Shown piece by piece: positions 1 through 11,755 of a stretch of 64,000 nucleotides of DNA; the stretch's first letter is position 1, and each line of letters starts with the position of its first letter. Both the position numbers and the translations under genes were made by a program. The notes below the pieces were generated by a model. It had not been told where the DNA came from and made no database searches. It saw only the letters and a list, made by a program, of their open reading frames with translations. Where the stretch lies: NCBI GenBank assembly GCA_009667805.1, contig CM019064.1, positions 108,040,328-108,104,327 of the forward strand, given 5' to 3'. Origin of the DNA: Leptobrachium leishanense. Taxonomy: Eukaryota > Chordata > Amphibia > Anura > Megophryidae.

Positions 1-130
1 TTAAACCTTTCACTATGAAGTGAATGACAAGGGAAATAGAGAGAGCTCACATGTAGATTGTGATTTTGAGATAGAATAGTAAAATATTATAAATTTGCAT
101 GTTTTTATTTTTCCATTTGTTCTTTTATAC

Positions 131-1689
131 TTAACCCTTACGCTTCTGACCCATTTCACCCCTGTGTGCTGACCTCATTTTAAACGTTTTGTGCACATCA
201 TGTTTAAATGTGTTTTGAAGTCATGTTTACTTATAAAACCTAGGCAAATTATATATCCTTGGTTTTCAGCATATTTAATATATATCATTATTATGTGTAT
301 ACGTCATGTCCTGTCAAAAAACAAAAAATGTAGAAGAAAGTAGATTTCTATTCAGATATCAATCATTTACAGCCTGTAAAATTTGTTTTTCACATTTTAT
401 CATCCAAACTTTTGTGGTTATATTTTCTATGGGGCACTCTTGTTAAAAATAATTTGAAATGGGAACCTGTTACTTCATTGTTCTGAGAAAATATGCAATT
501 TCAACTAAAACTTGGAAAACCATCTATTTTGCTTATATTTATGGTACATTGTGTTTTATGAACAATATGAATATGTATAAAACACTGACCTTGCTTGTGG
601 TGTAGGAAATGAGAAGGTGATTAATGTTAGTGGTATTGCTCATTTTATATGTGAGAAATGGACAATGCCATTGCTTTGGAACAAAATAAATAAATAAATG
701 AAAACAAAAAATAAAAGCTTTTATGTTTGTGTTATTTTCTTTTTTCATGGTCATGTTTAGTATCATTAGAAAGGCCAGACTCTGGCATGTCCAATAACAT
801 CTAATACTTTGTGGGGTGTAACAATTAGAAATCCAGGGGTCCAAAGTACCCCACTCTCCTTGCAGTGCCGAAGTGGCTTGTGTTTCATGTCGACCAATGT
901 GTAATACCTCTTAGTGCCATCACCTCCACATTTGATTCCAGTGTGGAAAATTAGAAGGTGAATTAGTGCAGTCGCTTTGCTTTCTTTATAAGTAAAAGCA
1001 CTTGATGCTACCTCCTTAGAACAGAAAATATAACAAGTTCTCATTTAATTTTATATTTTTTTATTTTTACACATTCTATGGTCAGATTTGGTATTGGTAG
1101 AAAGGCTAGACTCTGATCTTGCCAATGATACCTCATTTGACCTTGTACAGTGTAAAAATCAGAGCTGCAGGGTTCCAAAGTGTCCCCTGTGTCCATCATG
1201 CGCTGATTTAGGTTTTTGATGTGTAATACACATTGTGCCTTCAAACTTGCTGGAATGGTAGGAAATGAGAAGGTGAGCAATTGCAGCATCATTGTTCACA
1301 TTATAATTGAAAAGTGAACAATAGTGCTTTATTAGAGAAAAAAAGGACATTTTTATTTATTTTAAATTATTTTTACATATAAGATGGTCATACGCATGCT
1401 TTGGCCTTTACATGATACCAATCAGGGTCCTGTAACTTTTATGATTCAAGAGATACAGTGGTCCAAATGACCTCTGTAACTGCACCATAGGGAGTTCCCT
1501 CCCAATGCTCGCTGAAGTCAGTAGGCAGGGGGATGACCTGGAGGTAAGGCTGACATCCAAGAACACTGTGGTCAGCGCCAGATTAGTGCTGAGCCTTGGG
1601 GCTGCGATGAATCACTGAGTGCGTCTTCTGCACCTTAGCTGGTAAAGCGGAGAATGCTCTCAGTGCGTCATACGCAGCCAAGTGGTTAA
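131..1689. mobile_element. TTAA-flanked (piggyBac-like?) repeat with diverged internal tandem units
   Basis: The segment starts TTAACCCTTACGC and ends GCCAAGTGGTTAA, so it is bounded by TTAA as piggyBac-type elements are. Inside, a diverged unit recurs about every 330 bp, recognisable by 'atggtca...tttggtat...gaaaggc.agactctg' near 747 and 1078, with a more decayed copy near 1383. Related sequence recurs at 37330-37640, 45640-45860 and 46990-47140. No transposase is visible and the short ORFs here are unconvincing. The piggyBac assignment rests only on the TTAA termini. Confidence 0.4.
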
Positions 1690-2510
1690 ATGAACTTGAG
1701 GTTCCTGATGGTTTAGCGTCTTGCTGGCTTAAGTCATAAACTCAAAGGTGCTTGAAAAATAGTTGAAGGAATAGTTGACAGGTTGTTTTTTTTACATATA
1801 ACATACCCCAGAAAAGATCAATCTTAATTTCTTGTCCAGCAACAGAAAACATGAAAAAGTTTGAATAAATGCATTAGAATTGCTTTTATAAGTATGTTAT
1901 ACAATTAGAGTTAAAAGATAAGATTATAATTGGCCACTCACACGTTCCAGTAAAGGTTGGAATATAGGACGGGACACAGTGCATTTTATATAGAGATAAA
2001 TTGTATCTGCTTCAATCGTTAAGGGGCATATACATTTATTTTGCTAAAACAGATTGTCCTTAATAGATTTAGATTTTGAATTATAGTGTTTTCATTTCAC
2101 ATGTCACTTTTACGAAAGACAATTCATTACTCTATGTATTTTATACTTCTCCTGAGTATATGGTGTACATTTTTCTGCATGCTAAATGCTCCTTTACTAC
2201 CTTGACATGATTCAGGTTTTAATTTTACTTTGCATGCCTACAGATCAGAAGCGCAAAAGGCAATGACTGTAACTGAAACAGATGGAAAAATAAACTTTAA
2301 TTTCTCACATGCCAAGCTAAATGTGTCTCATTGTTCCAATATTATTCAAAACTGATATTTTTACATTCCATTAAAAATTTAAAATTATCCCTTGAAAAGG
2401 CTCTTATTGAGCTGAAGCATAGGTTTTTTTAAAATGACACAATAAATTTATTATTCCTACTTTAGCCCCTGAGTGCTTCCATATTTAATATTATACATTT
2501 TTAAAGGAAC
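1690..2510. other. AT-rich stretch without recognised features
   Basis: No long ORF, splice-bounded exon, RNA gene or clear repeat boundary is seen. It is probably intronic sequence. Confidence 0.5.
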
Positions 2511-2547
2511 TGTACATCTAGGATATATATATATATATATATATAGA

Positions 2548-3034
2548 AGCCATCTGCACATCACAGCAATTCAAAGAACTGCATCCCAGAGGCCCTGTGC
2601 TGCATTCTCCATATGCAGCAAGGAACTCTGGGAAGGATATGCAAATGATCTCTGTCTCACTTTTATTGCATCCTGTGTCTGTTTCTACACAGAACCCTTA
2701 AATCTATTCCATGCCATACTATGGCTTTTATTAGCAGAGATCAGGTCTATGCAACTGGTCAAAGCCACTCCTAAGACAGTGCTGTTTCAGGTTAATTGGA
2801 CCCTAGGAGTGGCTTTGACCAGTTGCATAAACCTGATCTCTGCTAAAAAATAAAGCCACAGTGTGGCATAGCATTGATTTAAGGGTTCTGTATAGAAACA
2901 GACACAGGATGCAATAAATGTGAGACAGAGGTCATTTGCATATCCTACCCAGAGTTCCTTGCTGAATATGGGGAATGCAGCACAGGGGCTCTGCGATGCA
3001 GTTTTTTGAATTGCTGTGATGTGCAGATGACTTC
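2548..3034. repeat. Large palindrome (about 240-bp arms)
   Basis: The sequence from 2548 to about 2788 returns as its imperfect reverse complement from about 2795 to 3034; for example 'gcacatcacagcaattcaaa' on the left appears inverted near 3010. The centre lies near 2790. A (TA)n run precedes it and another follows, leading into a Penelope-type end. The 126-aa plus-strand ORF spanning it is an accident of the palindrome. Each arm may be one copy of an unclassified repeat arranged head to head. Confidence 0.85.
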
Positions 3035-3126
3035 TGCAATAATAAACAGAACCATTATAGCATGGAGGCTTTTTATCTCACTTTTTGTCCTCCACCACAA
3101 CTGTTGTAAGTATATATATATATATC

Positions 3127-3235
3127 CTTGATGAAGGCCTGATGTGAGGCCGAAACGTCGTCTTTTAATATGATTTATTAATAAACTTTTTTGTTTTATT
3201 GACGACCTGGAGTGCATCCAGATTTTTCGTTGTTT
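3127..3235 (+). ncRNA. Degenerate hammerhead-ribozyme-like motif at a Penelope-like element end
   Basis: The core reads TTGATGA (consensus CTGATGA; the first base is changed), followed by a 5-bp stem II GGCCT/AGGCC with a 6-nt loop, then GAAAC at 3152-3156 and GTCGTC, where a cleavage triplet is expected. The 5' strand of stem I is replaced by a (TA)n run, so stem I is poor. The downstream text ('cctggagtgcatccag') matches the sequence after the motif at 13.2 kb, indicating one family. Probably inactive. Confidence 0.5.
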
Positions 3236-3323
3236 ATATTATACAAGTTGGATTTTAGCACTCAGGCATCCTTTTTTTCGTTTACTTGGAGTGCTGGTAT
3301 CTCGTGCTTATATATATATATAA

Positions 3324-3519
3324 ATGGTCAAAGAGGGACGCACTTCAGAACTTAAGTATGAAGGTAAAAAAATTATGCTTTATTAGAAAACCATAAAAAA
3401 GTGCCCATAGCACTGACCTTGGTCAGTGCTATTGGGCACTTTTTTATGGTTTTCTAGTAAAGCATCATTTTTTTTACCTTCATACTTAAGTCCTGGAGTG
3501 TGTCCCCTTTGACCATTTT
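3324..3519. repeat. Palindrome (about 90-bp arms) related to Penelope-type ends
   Basis: Arms running outward from about 3405 (centre 'gcactgaccttggtcagtgc') are near-perfect inverted copies that include AAAGTGCCC/GGGCACTTT and a CTTAAGT end. The outer right arm contains 'gtcctggagtg', also found after the hammerhead-like motifs at 3.1 and 13.2 kb. Interpreted as two head-to-head copies of a Penelope-type terminus. Confidence 0.75.
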
Positions 3520-3613
3520 TGCATGATTCCATGGACTTTTGCAGCCAGGCATTCATATTGCATGTCGCGGCCTTATGCAGGTTGCCACTGGTTTTCTTTA
3601 TATACTGTATATA

Positions 3614-5036
3614 CAGGTGAAATTTGAAAAATTAGAATATCGTGCAAAAGTTCATTTATTTCAGTAATGCAACTTAAAAGATGAAACGAATATATGAGAT
3701 AGACTCATTACACGCAAAGCAAGATAGTTCAATCCGTGATTTTTCATAATTGTGATGATTCTGGTTACAGCTCATGAAAACCCCAAATCCACAATCTCAG
3801 AAAAATAGATTATTACATGCAATCAATAAAACAAGGATTGTACATAGAACAATATCGGACCTCTGAAAAGTATAAGCATGCATATGTACTCAGTACTTGG
3901 TTTGGGCCCCTTTTTCAGCAATTACTGCCTCAATGTGTCAATGTGGCATGGAAGCTATCAGCCTGTGGCACTGCCGAGTTGTTATGGAAGACCAGGATGC
4001 TTCAATAGCGGCCTTCAGCTCTTCTGCATTGTTCAGTCTCATGTCTCTCATCTTTGTCTTGGCAATGCCCCATAGATTCTGCGCTGACCCTGGACTTAAT
4101 GAAGCACAGTGGATCAACACCAACAGATGACATGGCTCCCCAAATCAACACAGACTGTGGAAACTTCACACTGGACTTCAATCATCTTGCAGTGTGTGCC
4201 TCTCCATTCTTCCTCCATACTCTGAGTCCTTGGTTTCCAAATGAGATGCAAAAATTGCACTCATCAGAAAAGAGGACTTTGGACCACTGAGCAACAGACC
4301 AGGTCTGTTTTTATTTAGCCCAGGTAAGACGGTTCTTATGTTGTTTGCTGTTCAGGAGCGGCTTGACAAGAGGAATACAACATTTGAAGCCTATGTCCAG
4401 GATTCGTCTGTGTGTGGTGGCTCTTGATGCACCGACTCCAGCCTCAGTCTACTCCTTGTGAAAGTCCCCAACACTTTTGAATTGCCTTTTCCTGACAATC
4501 CTCTCCAGGCTGCGGTCATCCCTTCTGCTTGTGCACCTTTTTCTTCCACACTTTTCCCTTCCACATAATGTTCTATTAATGTGCTTTGATACAGCACTTT
4601 GGGAACATCCAACTTCTTTTTCAATTACCTTTTGTGGCTTTCCCTCCTTATGGAGGGTGTCAATGATGGTTTTCTGCACAACTGTCAGGTCAGCAGTCTT
4701 TCCCATGATTGTGATTCCTACTGAACCAAACTGAGAGACCATTTAAAGACTCAGGAACCCTTTGCAGGTGTTATGGCTTAATTAGCTGATTAGAGTGGGA
4801 CACTTTGAGCCTAGAATATTGTACCATTTAACAATATTCAAATTTTCTGAGATTGTGGATTTGGGGTTTTCATGAGCTGTAAGCTATAATCATCACAATT
4901 ATAAACCAAATCACGGCTTGAACTATCTTGCTTTGCATGTAATGAGTCTATCTCATATATTAGTTTCATCTTTTAAGTTGCATTACTGAAATAAATGAAC
5001 TTTTGCACGATATTCTAATTTTTCGAGTTTCACCTG
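3614..5036 (-). mobile_element. Tc1/mariner-like element, TA-flanked
   Basis: Both termini start CAGGTGAAA and are flanked by TA (3612-3613 and 5037-5038). The ~65-bp outer inverted repeats include 'gaatatcgtgcaaaagttca', and subterminal inverted copies of 'ccacaatctcagaaaa' lie near 3795 and 4850. A broken minus-strand transposase lies inside. The element sits in a (TA)n microsatellite that continues to 5084, giving plentiful TA targets. Confidence 0.9.
3900..4706 (-). pseudogene. Tc1-like transposase pseudogene
   Basis: Reading from the ATG at 4706, the N-terminus begins MGKTADLTVVQKTII and continues with a helix-turn-helix-like stretch (KVIEKEVGCSQSAVSKHIN), the paired-type DNA-binding region of Tc1 transposases that binds the inverted repeats. 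The frame is lost after about 85 codons. Later fragments such as DECNF, VWRKNGEAH and WGAMS can be picked out in other frames downstream, down to about 3900. The complete DDE catalytic triad is not recoverable by eye, so this copy cannot encode a working transposase. Confidence 0.8.

Positions 5037-5037
<1 letters not shown>

Positions 5038-5084
<47 letters not shown>
5038..5084. repeat. (TA)n microsatellite
   Basis: An uninterrupted TA run directly abuts the right end of the Tc1-like element. Similar short TA runs occur near 2523, 3113, 13309 and 61590. Confidence 0.95.
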
Positions 5085-5085
<1 letters not shown>

Positions 5086-5512
5086 CACATGGGGGGTAAC
5101 ACTCAACCTAAACTAAGCATTCAGTGCGGGTGCATCTCAAAAATAAAATACAAGCAAAACCATGGAGAGAGCACTCCAGTCAAACACATTCAAAAACCTG
5201 CAACAACAGCTTCATGCATTGGGGGAATAATACCAGCCTTTACTACATGTTGAAATTCTTAAATCTAAGCTTTGTTGAATAAAATGGTGGAAATTTAGTT
5301 CGCAATGAACGGCCGTGAATTGCTTAAGCCTGACAACAGCGTCAATGTAATCCACCCTCTGGCAGGTCCTACTATATACAGTATATATATATTTATATAA
5401 ATTCCCAATGTTCCGCCACTTAGAGACTTTTTTTAAATAAAAAGATATTCTTTATTAGGTCGACGCTTCAGTTTTTTTCAAGACATCAAACGTCGACCTA
5501 ATAAACAATATT

Positions 5513-5636
5513 GTACCGACTGGGTGGAGTAAAGGTAACATCACTGCTCTGCGTGGAGAGAGCCTGTGGAGTCATGGGTTTGATCCCAACGAGCACCTCT
5601 CCAGTAAGTGTCCTTGGGCAAGACACCTAACGGTAC
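5513..5636 (+). repeat. tRNA-derived SINE, 5' half
   Basis: It starts TACCGACTGGGTGGAGTAAAG (A-box-like), with GGTTTGATCCC at 5577-5587 as a B box. 'gtgtccttgggcaagacacc' then leads to AACGGTAC. The same sequence occurs at 17853 (plus) and 25540 (minus). The pol III boxes support a tRNA-derived SINE; the family name is not recognised. Its continuation (ATACTCGCCACCCAGG) is found only at 6378. Confidence 0.75.
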
Positions 5637-5684
5637 CGACTGATGAAACTCGCAGGACGGCGAGAGAAACGCGTCTCGGTTCAG
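5635..5684 (+). ncRNA. Hammerhead-ribozyme-like motif, well formed
   Basis: Stem I is ACCGA (5635-5639) with TCGGT (5676-5680). The core CTGATGA is at 5640-5646. Stem II is CTCGC (5649-5653) with GCGAG (5660-5664). GAAAC is at 5666-5670 and ACGCGTC runs from 5669, giving a GUC cleavage triplet ending at 5675. Stem III is only two pairs, a form known from Penelope-like elements and newt satellite 2, where activity is favoured by dimerisation. Activity itself is inferred, not shown. Confidence 0.72.
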
Positions 5685-6377
5685 CCCTTTTTATATGTTT
5701 GGTTTTTAATCATTTAATAAAACCCCCTTTTTAATTACCAACTCATCTGCAAGATTTATTCCATCTCATCCACGGATTCGCAATATCGAGTAGGGGTAGG
5801 ACCTCCCGCGGAGACAAATTGGTCCAAAGCATATCTACTGAGCCACTTAAATTAGAGGCTCAACAATTCGTGAGTACCTGAACCTATAATTAGAATTGTA
5901 TATCTCACTTTTATTGTGCCATGTATATCTCTCTTTTTGTTTGAGGTATATACATCACGAAAATAGACCACCACAGTACAGTATTCAACATATGAAGAAC
6001 CGTTTGATGGGAGGAGTCCCCCAGAGAGACTCATCTGTTTAATCACTTGAGCCAGCTGGCTCTACCTTTGTGAGTGGATCCACTTACTTATATTCTATAA
6101 TACCAATGTTACAATATTGCACAATTATCCTTTATTTTATATTGTAGTCTATTCATCTGGTTGCAGCCACAAGCTGGGATCGTTTTTGGAAGTAACGTCA
6201 AAGTATATCGTATCAATTGCGCTCCCAACAAATTCGTTTGTATTATTTATGTTTTATATGGGTGAGAGACACACCTTGTGGTGAGCTGCATGATTGTGGG
6301 ATAATCACTAACAACAGATTTTATATGTGAATAATCACAGCGCCAAACACATCAGCACCTACCCAGTGTTTTTTATA

Positions 6378-6455
6378 ATACTCGCCACCCAGGACATACT
6401 TGAAAACGAGAGAAATCTCAATGTATCCTTCCTGGTAAAATCCTCTTTCAAAAAA
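6378..6455 (+). repeat. tRNA-derived SINE, 3' half
   Basis: ATACTCGCCACCCAGGACAT and the following text match the downstream part of the SINE copy at 25.3-25.5 kb and include the 'cctggtaaaatcct' tail, ending in an A-rich run. It continues the SINE half that stops at 5636. Confidence 0.75.
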
Positions 6456-6596
6456 AAAAATATATCTTTTTATTTAAAAAGAGTCTCTGAGTGGCGGAAC
6501 ATTGAGAATTTCTACTATTTTTATACCAGCTTCCAGCACCAGAGCATGGATTGATCTGGCTATCAGGCGAGCGGTGGATCGAGTTTATATATATAT

Positions 6597-6923
6597 ATTG
6601 TATATAAAATATTGTGCCCCTGTGGCAAAGCCTATATTGCTAAGACAGAGCCACCGTTATGCGAACGTATTAGGAATCATCGTTCGAATATTAGGACGGC
6701 ATACCGGGATGGAAAATCTGATAAGCCTGTGGCAAGGCATTTTCTAGAGAGCAACCACTCGTTATCCTCGCTTAGGTTTACGGCGATAGACCATATACCA
6801 ATTCCCCCTCGTGGAGGTAATCAAGGACAGTTGCTGCCGCAGAGAGAGATTATTTGGATACACCGCCTGCGTACTGTAGCTCCGGATGGACTCAATGAAA
6901 AGATGACTTTTTCTATATTTTAA
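6597..6923 (+). pseudogene. Penelope-like element GIY-YIG endonuclease domain fragment
   Basis: An open frame of about 108 codons reads IVYKILCPCGKAYIAKT, corresponding to the GIY (IVY) and YIG (YIA) motifs with the CPCG that precedes YIG in Penelope proteins. RIRNHRSNI, PVARHF, LRFTAIDHI, RGGN and the terminal RTVAPDGLNE block follow. In the family, this C-terminal nuclease nicks target DNA for retrotransposition. The upstream reverse transcriptase is missing and the frame enters from (TA)n sequence, so the copy is 5'-truncated. The stop is TAA at 6921-6923, with no hammerhead immediately after it. Confidence 0.85.
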
Positions 6924-7517
6924 TATAACTAATACATAGTTCAGGTGGGGATCTTTAGTAGCAGTGAGGGATTTATTCGTTGTTCTATGGCTCTATGTGG
7001 GGTCCTTCGAGTGGGGAGTGGATAGTGTTGGTGCATTAAGGGTATTAGCCCCCCTTTATATCACAAGGTAGAATCAGGTGCTTCTGGGTGGGCGTTCATG
7101 CTGTCCCTGTTGGGTATAATGCTGCAGACTCCCGTTTAAAATACGGGGTGGACTAATTAGTTGTAAAACAAGGGGTAGTGTAGTCCCATCATCTTGGTAA
7201 GTGCCCGCTTTGTAGGTGTGTTTGTCTTTTTTTCTTTTTTAGAATTCTTTATTTAACAAGATGTCTGTACAAAAATGAAATATTTCCCCTTCAGGGATAT
7301 CTATCAGAAACTACGAACAGCATCATTTTTCAGAAATAAACAGAGAAAACAATATTCAAGTGAGGAAATAAAAAATAAAAATAAAAAGAAGGATGACGTC
7401 GGAAAAAGCAGAGAAAGAGGGGAAAGAGAATAGAAAGGGAGGGGGGGACCGATATCCCCAGCCGCAAGTACATGTGGGACAACACCCGAGGGTCCCCACT
7501 GAGCGTCTCTGTGCATC

Positions 7518-10500
7518 CTATCCTGGCTCGTATTCCAGCCAGGGGGCCCAGACTCGGTCGAACAGGTGCATGGTGTCATGGACCATCGCCGTCAATCTAT
7601 CCATCGTCATAGCTTCCCTTATATTAATTCGCACCCTCTCCAGGGAGGGGAGGGTAGGCGCCTTCCACTGCTGCGCCACCGCCCTCCCTGCCGCCAGCGC
7701 GATTCTATGGAGGAGTTTGTTTTCCGGTGGGGGCATGGCCTCTTGAGAGCAGTGGAGCAAAAAAGTCCAGGGATCCCTGTCAACCGGGTGACCCAATATC
7801 TCCTGTGTCATTTCGTGTATCTGGGACCAGAAGGGCTGTATAGACGGGCATGTCCACCACATGTGGTAGAAGGAGCCTTTCAGACTGCAATTTCTCCAGC
7901 AAAGATCCGTGAGACCCTGCCCCATATGTGACATCTGTGATGGAGAGATATACCAGCGAAACAACATTTTATAGGCTTGTTCTTGATGGGCCACATTGAT
8001 GGAGCAGTGAGCCACATTGTCCCATATATCCTCCCAATCCCCCCGGGAGTTCCTCCCCCACGTCCCTCTCCCAACGGTTCATATATGTGAGCGGCCCCCA
8101 TTCCGAGGAGCACGAGAGGAGAGTAATATAGAGAGAAGAGATCAAGGAGTGTGGGTGGGTATACCTGGAACACATATTCTCAAAAAATGTAAACGGGTTC
8201 GTGGCCGCTCTTCTCACCGCTGGCGACCTGGCAAAGTCCGAGAGTTGCAGGTAGCGAAAGAAGTCCGAGGGCCGCACTCGGCCTCTGTTCTATATGTCCT
8301 GAAAGGTGAGCGGCGAGCCCTGGTGGTATAGATGGTGGAGTCTCTGTAGGCCTAGCCACTCTAATGTAGCAAAGAGTTTTTGGCTTAAGCCCGGCTGAAA
8401 GCTTCGGTTTCGAAGTATAGGGGATAAGGCCGACTCATCCGAGGAAAGTGAGTGTTTGATTCGGAGTAAATCCCATATCCTCAGAGAGTTAATTGTAGCG
8501 AAACATGTGGAGCGAAAGATAGGTCTGTGCTCCTTGGGAAGCCAGAAATATAGGTTCGGAATGTTCGGAGCGGCCAAGTGGGACTCCAGGTCTGCCCAAC
8601 GGTGGGTGCCTGGTGGGGCATGAACCATCACAAATTGCATTAATTGTGCAGCATAATAATAATACAATAAATTCGGTATGCCCAGCCCCCCCCTATCCCG
8701 AGGCCTGTGTAGGACTCGGCGTGCGACTCTCTGACGCTTGTGCTGCCACACGAATTTGTGCTGCTGAATGTGCTGCTGGAGGTGCGCCAGGGAGGTTACA
8801 TCTACGTGGGTGGGCAGGGCCTGAAACAAATACAGCAAGTGATTTCATCTTAATGCAGGCCACTCTGCCCACCCACGAGATAGAGAAATCATTCCATCTA
8901 TCCAGGTCCCTAAGCAGGCTAGCAAACATGGTATCATAGTTGGCCCCGTATAGTTTCCCGGGATCGCTCGTCAGAAAGACCCCCAAGCATTTTAAAGAGT
9001 CAAAAGAAAAGTGGAAATCAGTCAGGCTGCGCAGCGCAGCCACATCCTCCCGAGGCAGTCCCAGCGGCATAGCTCTCGTCTTATCATAGTTCACCTTGTA
9101 CCCTGAGATGTCCGAGAAAGAGTCAACAGCAGTCAGAAGGGATGGGACCGATTGCAGGGGATCCGCTATTGTCAGTAAGACATCATACGCATAAGCGGAG
9201 ACCAAAAACTCCTCCCCCCGACCCCCAGTCCTCTGATTGTAGGTGAAGCCCGGAGATTCGCCAGCAACGGTTCTAAAGAAAGGGCAAAAAGGAGGGGGGG
9301 CAATGGGCAACACTGCCTGGTTCCATTTCCTATGGAAAAGGTCTCTGGGTTCGCCCCCGGGGTGAGGACCCTAGTGAGAGGGGCAGCGTACAGGGCCCCC
9401 AGGGCCGCTCGGAACCGGGGCGGGAAACCCCACCGCGCCAGGAGTTCAAACATATAAGGCCACTCCACCCGGTCGAACGCCTTCTCCGTGTCCAAGGAAA
9501 GGAGCAGAGAAGGTGTCCGAGAGGCCAGCGCCCAGTCTATCAGGACCGCAGCCCGCCGCATATTCTCAAAAGCTTGTCTGGAGGGGACGAAGCCCACCTG
9601 GTCGGGGTGAACCAAGGAAGAGAGAAAGCCTCCCAACCTATCAGCTAATAGTTTTGTAAAAATGTAATAGTCCACATTCAATAAGGAGATGGGCCGGTGA
9701 CTTTGGGGCAACGCCGGGTCCTTCCTCTCCTTCGGAATTAAGACCACGTCAGAGCGCAAGAAGTGAGTTATAAAGCCTAGTCAGATGGGGAAGCAGTTTT
9801 GTGGAGAAGCTCTTATAATAAGAGGCCGAGAACCCATCTGGGCCTGGCGATTTGTGTGGCTTCATACCTCAGATTACCGAGAGTACTTCTATCTCTGTCA
9901 CCTCCTCATCCAGGCAGTCCAGGCAAGCCTGCGAGAGGGCCGGCCCCTCCCAGTTGGACAGGTAGGCTTTCACCCTCTGCATATGATCTTGATTAGTGGG
10001 GATATGAGTCGGGGAGTGGTTATATAGTTGCTTAAAATAATCCGTGAATATTCTGTTCACCTCCCCAGGCACCGTGGTGTACGCGCCCGAAGGGGTGCGG
10101 GCAGAAGTCACCGCGTGCGATCTATGTTGATTACGTAGCTTCCTAGCCAGGAAGGTGTGTGCCTTATTAGAGTATTCATAAAACGACCGTTTCGACCAAG
10201 CAAGGGACCGGGCCGCATCCGAAGTCAGCTCAGCCCTAAGATCCTGTTGTACCGACAAGAGGGCCTCGTAGTCCCCCGGAGAGCGGGAGACCTTATGAGC
10301 CGCCTCTCTATCTGCCAACAGGGCTTGCAGGTCTGAGATCCTCTGAAGCCTCTCCCGCTTGAGCCTGCTCCCGATTTGAATAAGGAGGCCCCTGATGACC
10401 GGCTTGTGGGCTAGCCACAAGATGTCCGGGCGTATGCCATCCGTCGCATTGTCTACAAAGTATATATCTAGCGCGGCCGACAATTCCGCTTTAACCTCCA

Positions 10501-11281
10501 GTTTCTGCAGCAGGGAGAAGTTTAACTGCCACGACCAGGGTGCCCTCACCCCGGGCAGCGAGAGCCACAGAGAGATCGGAGCATGGTCCGACCAACTAAT
10601 ATTACCGATATCCGAGCGGGTTACCCATTGCAATGATGTAGGAGGGAGAAAGAAAAGATCTATTCTTGAGTGGGAGGAGTGAGGGTGGGAGAAGAAGGTG
10701 AAGTCATGATCCCCTGGGTGCTGCAGTCGCCATACGTCCAATAGGTGCGAGTCCGTCAGAAAGCGGGCCAGTTGTTTATCCTGAGGAGTCCCTGTTTGCG
10801 TCGCCCTAGATGTCGGGCCCCTCCTGTCAACAGCTGGAACCGGGGTAGCATTTAGGTCGCCCCCCACCACCACCAGGGAGTCAGAGGTACCTTTCACCAA
10901 ACTCCCCAGATGCTCCCAAAAGGGAGCATCCGGCGTGTTCGGCGCGCACACATTAAGGAAAGTCACAGAATTCCCCGCCAACGTCCCCCTCAGCAGCACA
11001 TATCGGCCCTCTGGATCACATTCAGAGTGAAGCACATTAAAATCACATTTTTTATGTAGCAATATCGCAACTCCTCCACGTTTGTTATTGGCAGAGGCCA
11101 AGAAAGAGCGGTTGAACGAGCGGTCTGTGAGACTGAATTGGCGTATTCTGGTAAAGTGTGTCTCCTGCAGAAAAGCTACTTGACAGCAGGTTCGCCGCAG
11201 GTCTCTTAAGACCAGCCGGCGTTTCGTCGGGGAGTTCAGTCCCTTGACATTTTGGGAGATTATATTAAAATCTGCCATCAT
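7518..11281 (-). pseudogene. LINE ORF2: endonuclease-reverse transcriptase, frameshifted
   Basis: From the ATG at 11281 (MMADFNIISQNVKGLNS), 470 codons stay open and carry the AP-type endonuclease motifs: QNVKGLNS, FLQETHF, GGDLNA, SRIDLFF and SDHAPISL. Reverse transcriptase blocks follow in other frames: RPISLLN, GFVPSRQAFEN, LDTEKAFDRVEW and NGTRQCCPL (usually RQGCPL). The catalytic YADD reads YAYD (SAYAYDVLLTI), so the active site is lost. C-terminal blocks (LGVFL, KFVWQHKRQR, NKLLHRIALAAGRAVAQQW) continue to the stop at 7518. Frame breaks lie near 9870, 9200, 8700-8800, 8290 and 8000. The enzyme would nick DNA and prime reverse transcription at the target; this copy cannot. Confidence 0.88.
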
Positions 11282-11755
11282 GGCGGACGAAGAAATGGCC
11301 AGATCTCAAACACACGCCATGTCAATGTCACCAGGAATGCTCGTTCCCCCCGGATAAGAAAGGGATTAAGAAGAGACAGAAAAACAGACTGAGAAGAGCA
11401 GGAAAGAAAGAGAAAGAATAATGAAAACACAAAAAACATATCAAAACAGACCGGTCTTACTAATCGCCGGACCAACCAAGGGAGTGTTCCAGAGTCGTCG
11501 TCCGTCCTAGCCAGGGTGTATGGACCAAAAAAGCGACGTCCCCGAAACCTCCCGCAACACCCAAAAAGTGGGCACTTCCACCCCACCTCCCCCAAAACCA
11601 CTGGCCGTCTGGTGGCCAGGCCTCAAGCAGTCAAGTGCAAACTGCCGCCTCCCCAGATCTGCCATGATCAGGTGCACCAGCTAGAGGCGAAACGGAGGAA
11701 GGGCCCCCCAGGGAAGTGGAAGGAGAAAAATATGAACAGGTGGACAGCCATCGCC

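Larger units (their letters stand above)
5399..6950 (+). mobile_element. Penelope-like element fragment, rearranged with a SINE
   Basis: The region holds a hammerhead-like motif (5635-5684), pLTR-like sequence to about 6377 and a GIY-YIG coding fragment (6597-6923). The piece 5399-5460 is an inverted copy of 6456-6512 ('gttccgccact' against 'agtggcggaac'), an inverted terminal arrangement known from Penelope elements. Two halves of a tRNA-derived SINE lie at 5513-5636 and 6378-6455, so the pLTR segment appears to be inserted in the SINE. No reverse transcriptase core is visible. Confidence 0.75.

Noticed and set aside
5523..5632. A tRNA gene suggested by A- and B-box-like sequences
   Set aside because: No cloverleaf or anticodon arm could be assigned, and three dispersed copies share a non-tRNA 3' part; it is a SINE.
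9785..10682. Plus-strand ORFs opposite the LINE
   Set aside because: Antisense shadows of the well-supported minus-strand endonuclease/reverse transcriptase.
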